Shown here: positions 25,835-34,263 of the stretch, piece by piece
How the letters are laid out: each line of letters starts with the position of its first letter
Position numbering within the stretch: position 1 is the stretch's first letter
Source: Halomonas organivorans
Lineage (GTDB): Bacteria; Pseudomonadota; Gammaproteobacteria; Pseudomonadales; Halomonadaceae
Length of the DNA stretch: 64,000 nt
NCBI RefSeq assembly: GCF_014192055.1
Contig: NZ_JACHXM010000009.1
Location: forward strand, 99,859-163,858
Direction of reading: 5' to 3'
The notes under the pieces: generated by a model
What the model saw: the letters and a program-made list of their open reading frames with translations, nothing else
What the model was told of the DNA's origin: nothing
Databases searched by the model: none
Program-made: the position numbers and the translations under genes

Positions 25835-26958
25835 CCCGCCGAACCGCCTTCTTTTTCGATGAGCACTGCATGTGGCACAGCGCCGGTCAGCATGCCCTGA
25901 TCATGCCGGTAGGCGGCTGGGTGCAGCCGCCGGCCGCAGGGGGACTTGCCGAATCGCCCGAAACCAAACGCCGGCTGAAAAGCCTGATGGACGTATCAGG
26001 GCTCAGTGACGTCCTGACAGTACGCTCGGCGCCCGCCGCCGAAGAGGTCGACCTGAAGCGTATCCACCCGGCGGATTACCTCAACCGCTTCCAGGCATTG
26101 AGCGAGGCTGGCGGCGGGGAACTCGGCGAAACCGCGCCCATCGGGCCGGGCAGCTACATGATCGCCAAGCAATCGGCGGGCTTGGCCATGGAGGCAGTAG
26201 CGACGGTACTCCGCGGCGAGGCCGACAATGCCTATGCGCTGTCCCGCCCCCCAGGTCATCACTGCCTGCCCGATCAGGCCATGGGATTCTGCTTTCTGGC
26301 CAATATCCCCATCGCCATCGAGGCGGCCAAGGCGCGTTTCGGGCTCGAGCGGGTAGCGGTGATCGACTGGGACGTGCACCACGGCAACGGCACCCAGGCG
26401 ATCTACTACGATCGTGGCGATGTCCTGACCGTGTCGCTGCACCAGGAAGGCTGCTTTCCGCCAGGATATGGGGGCGCCGAGGATCGGGGGGAAGGAGCCG
26501 GCAAAGGCCTCAACTTGAACATTCCGTTGCTTCCCGGCGGGGGCGAGGACGCCTATCGTCATGCTCTGGAGCGGCTGGTAGTGCCGGCCCTGGAGCACTT
26601 CGCCCCGGAGCTGATCATCGTTGCCTGCGGTTACGACGCCAATGCTCTGGATCCCCTCGCACGCATGCTGCTGCCCAGCGAGGCATTCCGCGACATGACC
26701 CGGATCGTGCGCGAGGCCGCCGAGCAGCTGTGTGACGGCCGCCTGGTCATGGTCCACGAGGGCGGTTACTCAGAGGCCTATGTTCCCTTCTGTGGCCACG
26801 CCGCCCTTGAAGAGCTGGCGGGTGTCACCACCGGGGTAGAGGATCCGCTGCTGGACTTCATCCAGGCGCAACAGCCCAACGCCGAGCTTCGCGCCTTCCA
26901 GCGCGAGCGCCTCGACGAACTGGCGAGGAGTTGGCAGTCGTCACTCCATCCGGCATGA
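25831..26958 (+). CDS. HDAC-like zinc amidohydrolase (class II histone deacetylase-like family)
   Basis: The 375-residue protein belongs to the arginase/deacetylase fold and resembles bacterial HDAH throughout. The catalytic histidine pair H143-H144 is in SRPPGHH, the zinc ligands are D181 and H183 (DWDVHHGNGTQ) and D269 (GYDANALDPLARM), and the transition-state tyrosine Y313 is in HEGGYSEAY. All key residues are present, so it should be active. Bacteria lack histone acetylation of the eukaryotic type, so the substrate is more likely a small N-acetylated amine such as an acetylpolyamine. Translational coupling to the MFS gene supports deacetylation of an imported compound. Confidence 0.9.
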   Translation: MTRRTAFFFDEHCMWHSAGQHALIMPVGGWVQPPAAGGLAESPETKRRLKSLMDVSGLSDVLTVRSAPAAEEVDLKRIHPADYLNRFQALSEAGGGELGETAPIGPGSYMIAKQSAGLAMEAVATVLRGEADNAYALSRPPGHHCLPDQAMGFCFLANIPIAIEAAKARFGLERVAVIDWDVHHGNGTQAIYYDRGDVLTVSLHQEGCFPPGYGGAEDRGEGAGKGLNLNIPLLPGGGEDAYRHALERLVVPALEHFAPELIIVACGYDANALDPLARMLLPSEAFRDMTRIVREAAEQLCDGRLVMVHEGGYSEAYVPFCGHAALEELAGVTTGVEDPLLDFIQAQQPNAELRAFQRERLDELARSWQSSLHPA

Positions 26959-26964
26959 GCCGGT

Positions 26965-26995
26965 GCGCCTGCCGGGCCAAGGGGCCGGCAGGCGC
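26965..26995 (+). terminator. Hairpin at the end of the amidohydrolase operon
   Basis: GCGCCTGCCGG (26965-26975) is complementary to CCGGCAGGCGC (26985-26995). It lies 6 bases after the stop codon and between convergent genes. No T-run follows. Confidence 0.6.
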
Positions 26996-27090
26996 GTCAA
27001 TGGGCAATGGGGGCAACAAAGCAGGGCAGCCCTCGGCCGATACTTGGCATCCATGGCCATACTGCCGCCCGCATTCATGGGGTAAGCGCT

Positions 27091-28029
27091 TTAATGCAGA
27101 CAATGGTGCCGGCGGTAGTCCCGCGGCGACATGCCGTGAGACTTCTTGAAGGCTCGGCTGAAGTGGGCCGAATCGGTGAAGCCCCAGTGGTAGGCGATCT
27201 CGGTAATCGAGTACCGCGCTCGGCTCGGGTCCGACAGCGCTTCGGCACAGCGCGCCAGGCGCTGCCGCTGGACATAGCGGCAGACGCTGTCGCCGTGGTG
27301 CTCGAACAGCCGATACAGCCGACGGACGGAGATGTGCAACTGCTCCGCCAGGAAGGTCGGCGAGAGGCGCTCTTCCTCCAGGCGCTGATCAATCAGCTGC
27401 TGGGCACAGCGATAGAGTTCCTCCGCCGGCGCCTCGGTGACCGCATCGGCGCCTTCCCGACAGGTCGGCGCCAGCAGGGACAGCAACGAATCACGCAGGC
27501 CGATACCATCCTCTTCGGTCAGGGGCGCGCTCAGCTGCCGGGATACCACGCGATTGACGATCAGCTGCAGGATCTGGCCGCTGGCATTGCCGGTGTTCAA
27601 CTTGCCGAACGGGACCCGGCGATCGGCGAAACGCTCGATGACGGCATCGCGAGGCAGATGGAAGGAGCTGTGCTCGATGAAGCCCTGAGGCAGGATCTCG
27701 CAGTCACGCGCCGAATCCAGCAGGGCCATCTCGCCTGGCAGCATGTCGATGGCGCGTCCCTGCTGGATGAGGCGGGCGCGCCCCTGACGCTGCACGATCA
27801 GGAAGCAGTAGCGGTCTTCTTCGCGGTCGCTGCTGGGCCGCTGGCGAACGATTCGCTGCGCATTGGTAGTGATCTCGGCAACCTCGAGGCTGCCGGCGAG
27901 CCGTTTGCCGACCGAGCCGTGGAAGGGCATGTCGTCGGGCAGAGGGCGTGATTGGAATTGGCCGCAGGTACGTTGCAGCTCGGCGAGCCAGGCGGAAAAC
28001 GAATCTTGCTGGGGATGGGCAGAGATCAC
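27091..28029 (-). CDS. feaR: FeaR-like AraC-family regulator
   Basis: A 312-residue AraC regulator. The N-terminal half is of the FeaR/AraC-binding type: a short lead SAWLAELQRTCGQF, then the central DMLPGEMALLDSARDCEI. The C-terminal DNA-binding domain (about residues 205-308) contains LSPTFLAEQLHISVRRLYR, YSITEIAYHWGFTDSAHFSRAF and SPRDYRR. FeaR in E. coli activates phenylethylamine/tyramine catabolism (tynA, feaB). The start is GTG 28029, with AGGAGG 6 bases upstream. It is convergent with the amidohydrolase operon. Its target may be the feaB-like gene at 19593, which would be an unusual separation. Confidence 0.75.
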   Translation of the reverse strand: MISAHPQQDSFSAWLAELQRTCGQFQSRPLPDDMPFHGSVGKRLAGSLEVAEITTNAQRIVRQRPSSDREEDRYCFLIVQRQGRARLIQQGRAIDMLPGEMALLDSARDCEILPQGFIEHSSFHLPRDAVIERFADRRVPFGKLNTGNASGQILQLIVNRVVSRQLSAPLTEEDGIGLRDSLLSLLAPTCREGADAVTEAPAEELYRCAQQLIDQRLEEERLSPTFLAEQLHISVRRLYRLFEHHGDSVCRYVQRQRLARCAEALSDPSRARYSITEIAYHWGFTDSAHFSRAFKKSHGMSPRDYRRHHCLH

Positions 28030-28144
28030 AGGACCTCCTGTCAGGTGGCCGCGTCGTTATCATTTTTTTATTAATATGTTATTAAAAATAACGCCGCCAG
28101 ACTCGGAGGTCAATCGCCCCTTTCGTCGAGCCCGGCTTTCGCCT

Positions 28145-28455
28145 GCGGCGGGAGAGATACTGGATCTTGCCATGGGCCGCACCAATCCGGGCCAGCAGCG
28201 GGTCGCGGGGCACCGCTCCCGTTGCCATCACGAAGAATCCCGTCAGCGGCACACCAAGCGCGCCACCTGCCGCAGCGTCGACTGATCCAGATAGGGATGA
28301 ATTTCGACCTGTTTGGTCGCGATCGGCGCCTCGCTGATCTCGACCGCGCACCAGCTGGGTCGCATTGTAGTTGCTGACGCCGAGCTCCAGGATGAACTCC
28401 GGGACGCCACCTCTGGTGCCAGAAGCGTCGAGTGACGTCCCCCGCCTTCACCTCG
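28145..28455 (-). pseudogene. Aldo/keto reductase remnant (DkgB-like), frameshifted
   Basis: Three minus-strand frames together spell a continuous aldo/keto reductase segment: GGVPEFILELGVSNYNATQLVR, shift, AVEISEAPIATKQVEIHPYL with DQSTLRQVAR, shift, GVPLTGFFVMATGAVPRD and LLARIGAAHGK. No single frame covers it, and the N-terminal barrel half with the catalytic Tyr, as well as the C-terminus, are missing. At least two frameshifts are needed. It is a decaying fragment next to an intact LysR gene. Confidence 0.8.
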
Positions 28456-28520
28456 CTCGACGACGAAGCGCTCCGCTTTGGGGCGCCTTTGTCTTCGATG
28501 GCTGCTGTTCAGGCCTCCGC

Positions 28521-29408
28521 CTACTGCGCCAGACACTCCACGAAGGCGCGGACCCGGGCCGGGCGGTAGCGGGCCGGCGGAAACACGGCATGAATGTCGC
28601 CTCGGGGCAGATGCCAGTCGGACAGCACGTCGAACAGCCGGCCGGCAGCCAGGTCTGGGTCGACGACATAGTCCGGCAATACCGCCAAGCCGGCACCGGC
28701 CAGGGCCGCCTGGCGTACGGCCAGGGTCGCATTGAGCCTGAGCGCTGCCTGGAGGGTGACGCTCTGCTGCGTCAGTGCATCACGATGGAAGGTCCAACGG
28801 GCGGGGTCACGCAGGGCCATGTTGGCGATGATGGGAAAGCCGGCGAGCGTCTCCGGCGAGGTCGCCCCGTCCAGGCATGACCACCACTGCGGGGCGGCGA
28901 CCAGGCGCTGCTCGAATCGCCCGATCCGCCGCGCCGGAAGGTGTTGCTCGGTCAGCCAGCCCGCGCGAATGGCGAGATCAAGCCGGCCGTCGCCCAAGTC
29001 TACGGTTTGGTCGCTGAATTGAGCGTCCACCCGACACTGGGGGTAGCGCTCGGAAAACGCCGTGATAGCGGGAACGACCGCCCCGATGCCGTAGTCGACG
29101 GGAGCCGTCAGGCGAAGAGTGCCGGTGAGCTCCTGCACGGCTTCGGCCAGTTCGCCAAAGGCATCCTCTGCTTCCTCGAGAATCAGCGCGCAGCGGTAGT
29201 AGAACGCCTGCCCCGCCTCGGTGGTGCTCACGCGCCGCGTGCTGCGGATCAGGAGCGTCGTGCGGCATTCGCGTTCAAGCCGAGCGATCTGATGACTGAC
29301 CACCGCACGGGTGATCCCGAGGCGATCTGCCGCGGCCGTGAACGAGCCGGTCTCTACTGCGGCAACGAAGTAGCTCAGGCGATTAAGGTTTGAGGATCCA
29401 GTCGCCAC
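28521..29408 (-). CDS. LysR-family transcriptional regulator
   Basis: The 295-residue LysR regulator has an N-terminal winged helix-turn-helix (LNRLSYFVAAVETGSFTAAA, then LGITRAVVSHQIARLERECR) and an effector-binding domain starting near residue 90 (GTLRLTAPVDYGIGAVVPAI). It belongs to the CrgA-like group whose effector domain starts with LTAP. It uses a GTG start at 29408. Its neighbours are remnants: an aldo/keto reductase fragment downstream and a metallo-hydrolase fragment divergent upstream. It has probably lost at least one original target. Confidence 0.9.
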   Translation of the reverse strand: MATGSSNLNRLSYFVAAVETGSFTAAADRLGITRAVVSHQIARLERECRTTLLIRSTRRVSTTEAGQAFYYRCALILEEAEDAFGELAEAVQELTGTLRLTAPVDYGIGAVVPAITAFSERYPQCRVDAQFSDQTVDLGDGRLDLAIRAGWLTEQHLPARRIGRFEQRLVAAPQWWSCLDGATSPETLAGFPIIANMALRDPARWTFHRDALTQQSVTLQAALRLNATLAVRQAALAGAGLAVLPDYVVDPDLAAGRLFDVLSDWHLPRGDIHAVFPPARYRPARVRAFVECLAQ

Positions 29409-29484
29409 GGGAAGGCTCCATTGTCAGTTTTTGGCATACAGTCGGTTTGCATTGTATGCATTTATCCTCGGGCGTGCCGACGTC

Positions 29485-29640
29485 ATGATACGTTCCATCC
29501 CGCAAGGAGCGCCTCAGGCGCGGGCGAGCGACTCAAAGGAGCTGATTGCGGCGATGCAAGCCCGTTACCCCGAGCTCGCCGGCGAAAGCTCCTTGGCACT
29601 GAGTGCGAAAGTGGCCATGGGAGAAATGGAATGGTACTGA
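29485..29640 (+). pseudogene. C-terminal remnant of a metallo-beta-lactamase-fold hydrolase
   Basis: The last ~35 codons (KELIAAMQARYPELAGESSL, then ALSAKVAMGEMEWY) match the C-terminal helix and tail of small metallo-hydrolases of the MBL superfamily. No metal-binding motif or upstream part of the gene remains before it, so it cannot be functional. It lies divergent from the LysR gene, where the regulated gene would be expected. Confidence 0.6.
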
Positions 29641-29699
29641 GGCGCTGATGTTTCTCTGCATATCGCACATCTGATGGCAAGCGGCCCCCGGGCCGCTTG

Positions 29700-29868
29700 A
29701 CTCAGCGGCTCATGCCTGCCGGGCATCACGACTCGCAGCCCGCCGCCAGTGCGGCTCTCGAGCATCAACCGGCTGTGGTGCGCCATCACGATACTCCGCG
29801 CGATGCTGAGCCCCAGGCCTTAGTCGATGGCGCTGGCGGCAGCGTCGCCCTCGCCGCGCCGTTTGGCA
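29700..29868 (-). pseudogene. Remnant of a sensor histidine kinase C-terminus
   Basis: The minus strand reads RGEGDAAASAID-stop-GLGLSIARS, then IVMAHHSRLMLESRTGGGLR and VVMPGRHEPLSQ. This is the G2 box and end of a HATPase domain as in heavy-metal-type sensor kinases, with an in-frame TAA at 29820-29822 inside the G2 box region. Nothing upstream in that frame resembles a kinase. It is a degraded fragment. Confidence 0.7.
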
Positions 29869-30097
29869 CCCGCTGCGGTACCGCCAAGCCGCCGGCCTTT
29901 CCTCGATGACGCCTGAGCCCGGCCCGATCGTTGCCATGCACGCGTTCTGCCGCTGGCAGGGAGCACCAATTGTCTGGCAGTGGCAGTCAAGACGTGACAT
30001 CCGATTGCAGGCAGATTGGGGTCGACGTCTCTCTGGTTTGATGAAACGACAGAGGCTGGGCACAAAAAAGAGGCACAAGAGCCTGAGGAGATTCGAC

Positions 30098-31498
30098 ATG
30101 AGCAGCACGATGGTGGGCCGGACGCCAACAGGGAGCGGTATCGCCGAACGGCCAGGCACGATCGGCTTCAAGACCATGATCGCCATCTGCGTGGGCTGCG
30201 TCGTGGTACAGGGGGCGATGGCCTCGTCGCTGATCGGCTTCGGCATCGGCGGCCTGAGCTTCCTGGCGGCCATGGTCCTGGCGCTGATCTTCGCCTTCTG
30301 CAACGCCATCAGCTTTTCCGAACTTTCCCTGATGTATCCCTCCTCCACGGGAACCCTGGCGACCTACACGCAGAAGGCCATCGGCCACTTCCCGGCGATA
30401 GTATCGGTGTTCGCAGGCTACGTGGTGGTGGCGATGTTCGGCCTCTCAGCGGAACTGATCATGGTCGACGCTCTGCTGCAGACGCTCTTCCCCGAGGTGC
30501 TTCCCCCTTACCTGGTGCCGCTGCTGCTGCTGTTCGGCCTGGCGGCGTTGAACATCCTCGGCACCGATGTCTTCGCCCGGCTACAGAACCTGTTCACTTT
30601 CTCGATGATCGCGGCCATCCTGCTGGTCGGGGCGACGTCGCTACTGGAGACACCCTCGGCACCGATCACCCAGGCGGCGGCCGGCATCGACTGGGGGCTC
30701 GATGGCATCTCTGATGGCAGCTTCATCGGCCTGACGGCGCTGGCGATGTGGCTGTTCGTCGGCTGCGAGTTCATCTGCCCCCTGATCCAGGACATCCGTC
30801 AGCCGGAACGCCGCGTGCCCCGCGCGATGTTCGTGTCGCTGCTCGTCATCTTCGCCCTATTCGCGCTGTTTAGCCTGGGCGGCGGGCGCTATCTTTCCCA
30901 AGAGACGCTGACGACATCGTCGCTGCCCTATCTGGACCTGGTGGACGGCGTCTTCGGCAAGGTGGGCCTGATCATCGCCACCGTCATGGGCCTGACCGCG
31001 ACCTGCAGTACCGTCAACACCGTGCTCGCCTCGGTGCCTCGGATGCTCTCCGGTATGGCCGCCAACGGTCAGGCCTTCGGCATCATGGGCCGGAAACACC
31101 GCCGCTTCGACACGCCCTGGGTCGGCATTCTGTTCCTCGCCGTGATCGTGGCGGTGCCCTTCCTGCTCGTCAGCCCGGACAACATCGTGCTGCTGCTGAT
31201 CGGCGCCTCGACCAGCTGGTTGCTAGCCTACATCGTCGCCCACATCAACGTCGTCGTGCTGCGGTTCCGGAAGCCATCGCACGCCCGTCCCTACCGAACG
31301 CCGTTCTACCCCATCCCACAGATCATCGGGATCATCGGAATGGGTTACGTGGCCGCCCATGCATCCCCCTCACCGGATCTGACGGCCACCGTCTACACCC
31401 TGCTGGGGGCGGTCCTGGGCATCGTCGCCGTGATCGCCCTGTTCTGGGTCAAGCTAAAGATGAAGAAGGGACTCTTCGAACCGGACATGACAGACTGA
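30098..31498 (+). CDS. APC-superfamily amino acid permease
   Basis: The 466-residue inner-membrane protein has about 12 hydrophobic segments. The N-terminus GFKTMIAICVGCVVVQGAMA, then GGLSFLAAMVLALIFAFCNA and ELSLMYPSSTGTLATYT, follow the APC transporter pattern (glycine-rich helix 1, the E-L-x-x-xYP loop before helix 3). The C-terminal region HARPYRTPFYPIPQIIGI is also typical. The start ATG 30098 is chosen because GAGGAG lies 8 bases upstream and the longer reading adds a non-protein-like leader overlapping the kinase remnant. It is followed by a hairpin and an AraC gene. Its substrate may be the amino compound handled by the downstream operons. Confidence 0.88.
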   Translation: MSSTMVGRTPTGSGIAERPGTIGFKTMIAICVGCVVVQGAMASSLIGFGIGGLSFLAAMVLALIFAFCNAISFSELSLMYPSSTGTLATYTQKAIGHFPAIVSVFAGYVVVAMFGLSAELIMVDALLQTLFPEVLPPYLVPLLLLFGLAALNILGTDVFARLQNLFTFSMIAAILLVGATSLLETPSAPITQAAAGIDWGLDGISDGSFIGLTALAMWLFVGCEFICPLIQDIRQPERRVPRAMFVSLLVIFALFALFSLGGGRYLSQETLTTSSLPYLDLVDGVFGKVGLIIATVMGLTATCSTVNTVLASVPRMLSGMAANGQAFGIMGRKHRRFDTPWVGILFLAVIVAVPFLLVSPDNIVLLLIGASTSWLLAYIVAHINVVVLRFRKPSHARPYRTPFYPIPQIIGIIGMGYVAAHASPSPDLTATVYTLLGAVLGIVAVIALFWVKLKMKKGLFEPDMTD

Positions 31499-31516
31499 CC
31501 CCGACGCGAACTACCG

Positions 31517-31552
31517 ACCGCGAGACCGCCGGCGATCCGGCAGTCTCGCGGT
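31517..31552 (+). terminator. Hairpin after the APC permease gene
   Basis: ACCGCGAGAC (31517-31526) pairs with GTCTCGCGGT (31543-31552). Inside, GCCGG pairs with CCGGC after one mismatch, leaving a 4-base loop. It is a very stable stem without a T-tract, between the permease and the AraC gene. Confidence 0.6.
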
Positions 31553-31591
31553 CGCGATAACGACAACAACACGATTCAGGAGGCGTTGCCG

Positions 31592-32497
31592 ATGACCGTC
31601 TCACTTCATCACTGCGAGGATGTCGCCGAGCATGCCCAGCGGCTGAGCGGCTGGCAGCAGGAATACGACCAGATCGAAGCCGGACACTTCTCCGGCGATA
31701 TCGTCGATGTCAGCGGCCATGAGATAAGGCTATTCCGCGAAAGCGGCAACCTCGGGCTGTCGCACCTGATGCACTTCCCGGAATCGCAATGGCATCTGGT
31801 GCTGCCGATCCACTGGCCGAGCCATTCGCTGTTTCAGACCGAAGCCATCAACGTGCTGCCGCACTGCAAGGAGTTCCGGGGCGTAGCACCGGCGAACTAC
31901 GACCTGCTGGTGGTGTCGATCGATCGCCACCGCTACGAATGGCTGGAGCGCGACGGCCACCGTCTGCGCCGGCTCGAGGCGCCCGCCTCGCTGCTGGCCG
32001 ACGTCAAGGCACAGTGGCAGGCCATGACGGACTACCTGCTCGCGTCGCGGGAGGCGCCGTCGCCGGCGCTGCAGCGCACGTTCTCGCGCCAGCTCGAGGA
32101 GGGCGTCGAGCTGCTGATGGGCGACGCCTCGCGCTCACCGCGGCTCGACGACACCTGCTACCGCACCCGCCGCTACATCGTCGACCGCTGCCATGCGCTG
32201 GCCCGAGAGAAGCCGGACGATCCCCCCTCGATCATGTCCCTGTGTAACCGGCTGAAGATCTCCCGCCGCACCCTGCAGTACAGTTTCCAGGTGGAAACCG
32301 GCCTCTCTCCGGTCCACTACCTGCGCGCGCTGCGCCTCAATGCAGTACGCAGAAGCCTGCTGCAGGACCCGTCCCAGGGCATCGCCGACGCCGCCGCACG
32401 ACAAGGTTTCTTCCACCAGAGCTATTTTAGCCGCGAGTACCGGCGCCTGTTTCAGGAGCCCCCCTCCACCACCCTGCGCCGTCTCCAGGCGCTCTAG
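31592..32497 (+). CDS. AraC-family regulator (EutR-like architecture)
   Basis: The 301-residue protein has a C-terminal AraC domain (about residues 200-300): DDPPSIMSLCNRLKISRRTL, then TGLSPVHYLRALRLNAVRRS, and GIADAAARQGFFHQSYFSRE. The N-terminal half (HLMHFPESQWHLVLPIHWPS) is an all-beta sensor region of the kind seen in EutR-like regulators. ATG 31592 is preferred over the upstream TTG 31586 because AGGAGG ends 8 bases before it. It lies just upstream of the USP-TctCBA operon. The 27-bp element at 32611-32637, repeated before the operon ending at 45876, is its likely binding site. Confidence 0.88.
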   Translation: MTVSLHHCEDVAEHAQRLSGWQQEYDQIEAGHFSGDIVDVSGHEIRLFRESGNLGLSHLMHFPESQWHLVLPIHWPSHSLFQTEAINVLPHCKEFRGVAPANYDLLVVSIDRHRYEWLERDGHRLRRLEAPASLLADVKAQWQAMTDYLLASREAPSPALQRTFSRQLEEGVELLMGDASRSPRLDDTCYRTRRYIVDRCHALAREKPDDPPSIMSLCNRLKISRRTLQYSFQVETGLSPVHYLRALRLNAVRRSLLQDPSQGIADAAARQGFFHQSYFSREYRRLFQEPPSTTLRRLQAL

Positions 32498-32537
32498 GGC
32501 CGCCGCGCAGGAAAGGTCTCTCGACATTCCCCTCCTC

Positions 32538-32560
32538 AGGGCGCTGGCAGACAGCGCCCT
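32538..32560 (+). terminator. Hairpin after the AraC gene
   Basis: AGGGCGCTG-GCAGA-CAGCGCCCT forms a perfect 9-bp stem with a 5-base loop, 40 bases after the AraC stop, followed by TTGTCCTG. It separates the regulator from the next operon. Confidence 0.65.
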
Positions 32561-32610
32561 TGTCCTGCTGCCCTGCTACAGCGCCCCCCCGGCATCCGAC
32601 GGCTCGAGGC

Positions 32611-32637
32611 ATTGCCGATTTGTGCTAACGCCAGCGT
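32611..32637 (+). promoter_or_regulatory. 27-bp element, copy 1 (upstream of the USP-TctCBA operon)
   Basis: The element begins ATTGCCGATTTGTGC and ends TAACGCCAGCGT. It is identical at 26 of 27 positions to the minus strand of 46063-46089. It lies about 145 bp upstream of the stress-protein gene and reads in the operon's direction. Two TGCYRA-like half-sites 10 bp apart (TGCCGA, TGCTAA) suit an AraC-type activator. Confidence 0.75.
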
Positions 32638-32781
32638 TCCCGGCCATGCAACATCCACTAGAGCCAGGCACGTTCGAAGGAGCCGGCTTTCATCCGCGGT
32701 GCAATATCCGCATCCAGGTGAACAGGCGGGAGGGGCAATCTCCTCTCTCCCGCACACTGCGATCCAAGAGAGGCCAGACGC

Positions 32782-33267
32782 ATGCTGCCGACAATAAAGA
32801 CGATCGTGTATGCATCGGATATCACCACGGGCAGCCGTCCGGCGTTCCGCATGGCCATCGAGCAGGCCGTCAAGCATGACGCTCGCATTATTTTCCTCCA
32901 TGCCATCGAGCCGATGGACACGGATACCAGCGACATGGTGCGCGACTACCTGCTCTCCCAGGCACAGCTCAAGCACACCCGCCAACTGCTGGACCAGTAT
33001 CGCAGCAAGATCGAGAAGCGGATCTCCGACTTCCTGCGCAGCGAGATCCCCGACGGCACTCACCTGAAACAGGCGCCGGAGATCGAGGTTGCCACCGGGC
33101 GTCCCGACGAGGTGATCGTCAACATCGCCCAGCAGCAGCAGGCGGACATGATCGTGATGGGCGACCGCGGCGGATCTGCCGCTTCCCGACTGTTCCTCGG
33201 CTCGACCACGCAGAAAGTCATGCAGCAGACGAGGATACCGGTCCTGATCGTCCCCCTCGGGGGCTAA
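32782..33267 (+). CDS. Universal stress protein (UspA family)
   Basis: The 161-residue UspA-domain protein has the ATP-binding pattern G-x2-G-x9-G-S in MGDRGGSAASRLFLGSTT (about residues 131-147) and ends in RIPVLIVPLGG. The N-terminus IKTIVYASDITTGSRPAFRM is typical. It is the first gene of the operon leading to TctCBA, 40 bp before tctC. Small Usp proteins are known next to TRAP transporters, where they may sense nucleotide state. Here one is next to a tripartite tricarboxylate transporter, so a similar regulatory role is possible but inferred. Confidence 0.92.
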   Translation: MLPTIKTIVYASDITTGSRPAFRMAIEQAVKHDARIIFLHAIEPMDTDTSDMVRDYLLSQAQLKHTRQLLDQYRSKIEKRISDFLRSEIPDGTHLKQAPEIEVATGRPDEVIVNIAQQQQADMIVMGDRGGSAASRLFLGSTTQKVMQQTRIPVLIVPLGG

Positions 33268-33307
33268 ACCGGCAAACTTCAATAACGCAACAATAAAGAG
33301 GAAGACC

Positions 33308-34255
33308 ATGAACAAGCTGACAAGAACCCTGTCCATCGCCACGCTGGCCCTCTCTCCACTGCTGGCCGCCGCACCGGCCATGGCGGAATATCCCGAGCGT
33401 CCCGTCCAGTTCGTCGTCCCCTGGCCACCCGGCGACCTGGAAGACATTCTCACGCGCATCATCGCCGAGGAAATGACGGACGAGACCGGCACGCCGGCCT
33501 CCGTCATCAATAAGCCCGGCGGTGCCGGCATCGTGGGCGCACTGGACGTCGCCCAGTCGCGTCCAGACGGCCAGACCATCGGCTCCTTCGTGGCAGATAT
33601 ACTCACCACCCACATCCATTCCGGCAACGCCCCCTACGACCGCTCCACCTTCGAGCCAGTCGGCATCTTCCTCGATTACCCCTTCGTGATCGCCGCCAAT
33701 GCCGACGCACCTTACGACAACCTGGAGGAGCTGGCCGAGTACTCCCAGGATCACGATATCGCCCTGGGTCACTTCGGCTACCAGGCGCTGCCGACGGCCA
33801 TCACCTTGCAGGCCGCCAAACAGACGGGCATCCGCATCGCCTCCTATGCCGCCTTCGATGAAAACAACTGCGCGACGCTGGCGACCGGTGACGCCGACAT
33901 CATCAACACGACGACCCAGCTGATCCTTTCCTGCCTGAAATCCGGTGAGGTCAAGCTCCTGACGTCCCTGACCCAGGAGCGCCTGCCCATCGCACCGGAC
34001 GTGGCCACCCTGGCCGAGCAGGCAGGCATCACCCAGACCACATGGAACGGCCTGTTCGTGAAAGCCGGAACCCCGCAAGAGGTGAAGGACAGGATCGCGG
34101 AGATCGCTCAGCAGGCACTGCAGTCGGATCGCGTACGCGAGCTGAGCGAGTCGACCGGCGCCGGCATCTACTGGATCGACGGAGCAGAGGCCGAGGAGAT
34201 GGTGGCTCGCGACTTCGAGAACTCCAAGGTACTGCTCGACTTCATGAACCAGTAA
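33308..34255 (+). CDS. tctC: Tripartite tricarboxylate transporter substrate-binding protein (TctC family)
   Basis: The 315-residue periplasmic binding protein has a signal peptide (cleavage near AMA-EYPERP). The mature N-terminus YPERPVQFVVPWPPGD is the TctC/Bug signature, in which the loop after the first strand contacts the ligand carboxylate. Later, INKPGGAGIVGALDVAQSRP and NGLFVKAGTPQEVKDRIAEI fit the family. It binds the substrate for the TctB and TctA membrane subunits encoded next. Bug proteins bind diverse carboxylates and amino acid-like ligands, so the substrate is unknown. A strong hairpin separates it from tctB. Confidence 0.93.
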   Translation: MNKLTRTLSIATLALSPLLAAAPAMAEYPERPVQFVVPWPPGDLEDILTRIIAEEMTDETGTPASVINKPGGAGIVGALDVAQSRPDGQTIGSFVADILTTHIHSGNAPYDRSTFEPVGIFLDYPFVIAANADAPYDNLEELAEYSQDHDIALGHFGYQALPTAITLQAAKQTGIRIASYAAFDENNCATLATGDADIINTTTQLILSCLKSGEVKLLTSLTQERLPIAPDVATLAEQAGITQTTWNGLFVKAGTPQEVKDRIAEIAQQALQSDRVRELSESTGAGIYWIDGAEAEEMVARDFENSKVLLDFMNQ

Positions 34256-34263
34256 CCCACCGA

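Noticed and set aside
29906..30097. N-terminal extension of the APC permease
   Set aside because: The added 64 residues overlap decayed DNA, are not membrane-like, and a good ribosome site stands before ATG 30098.
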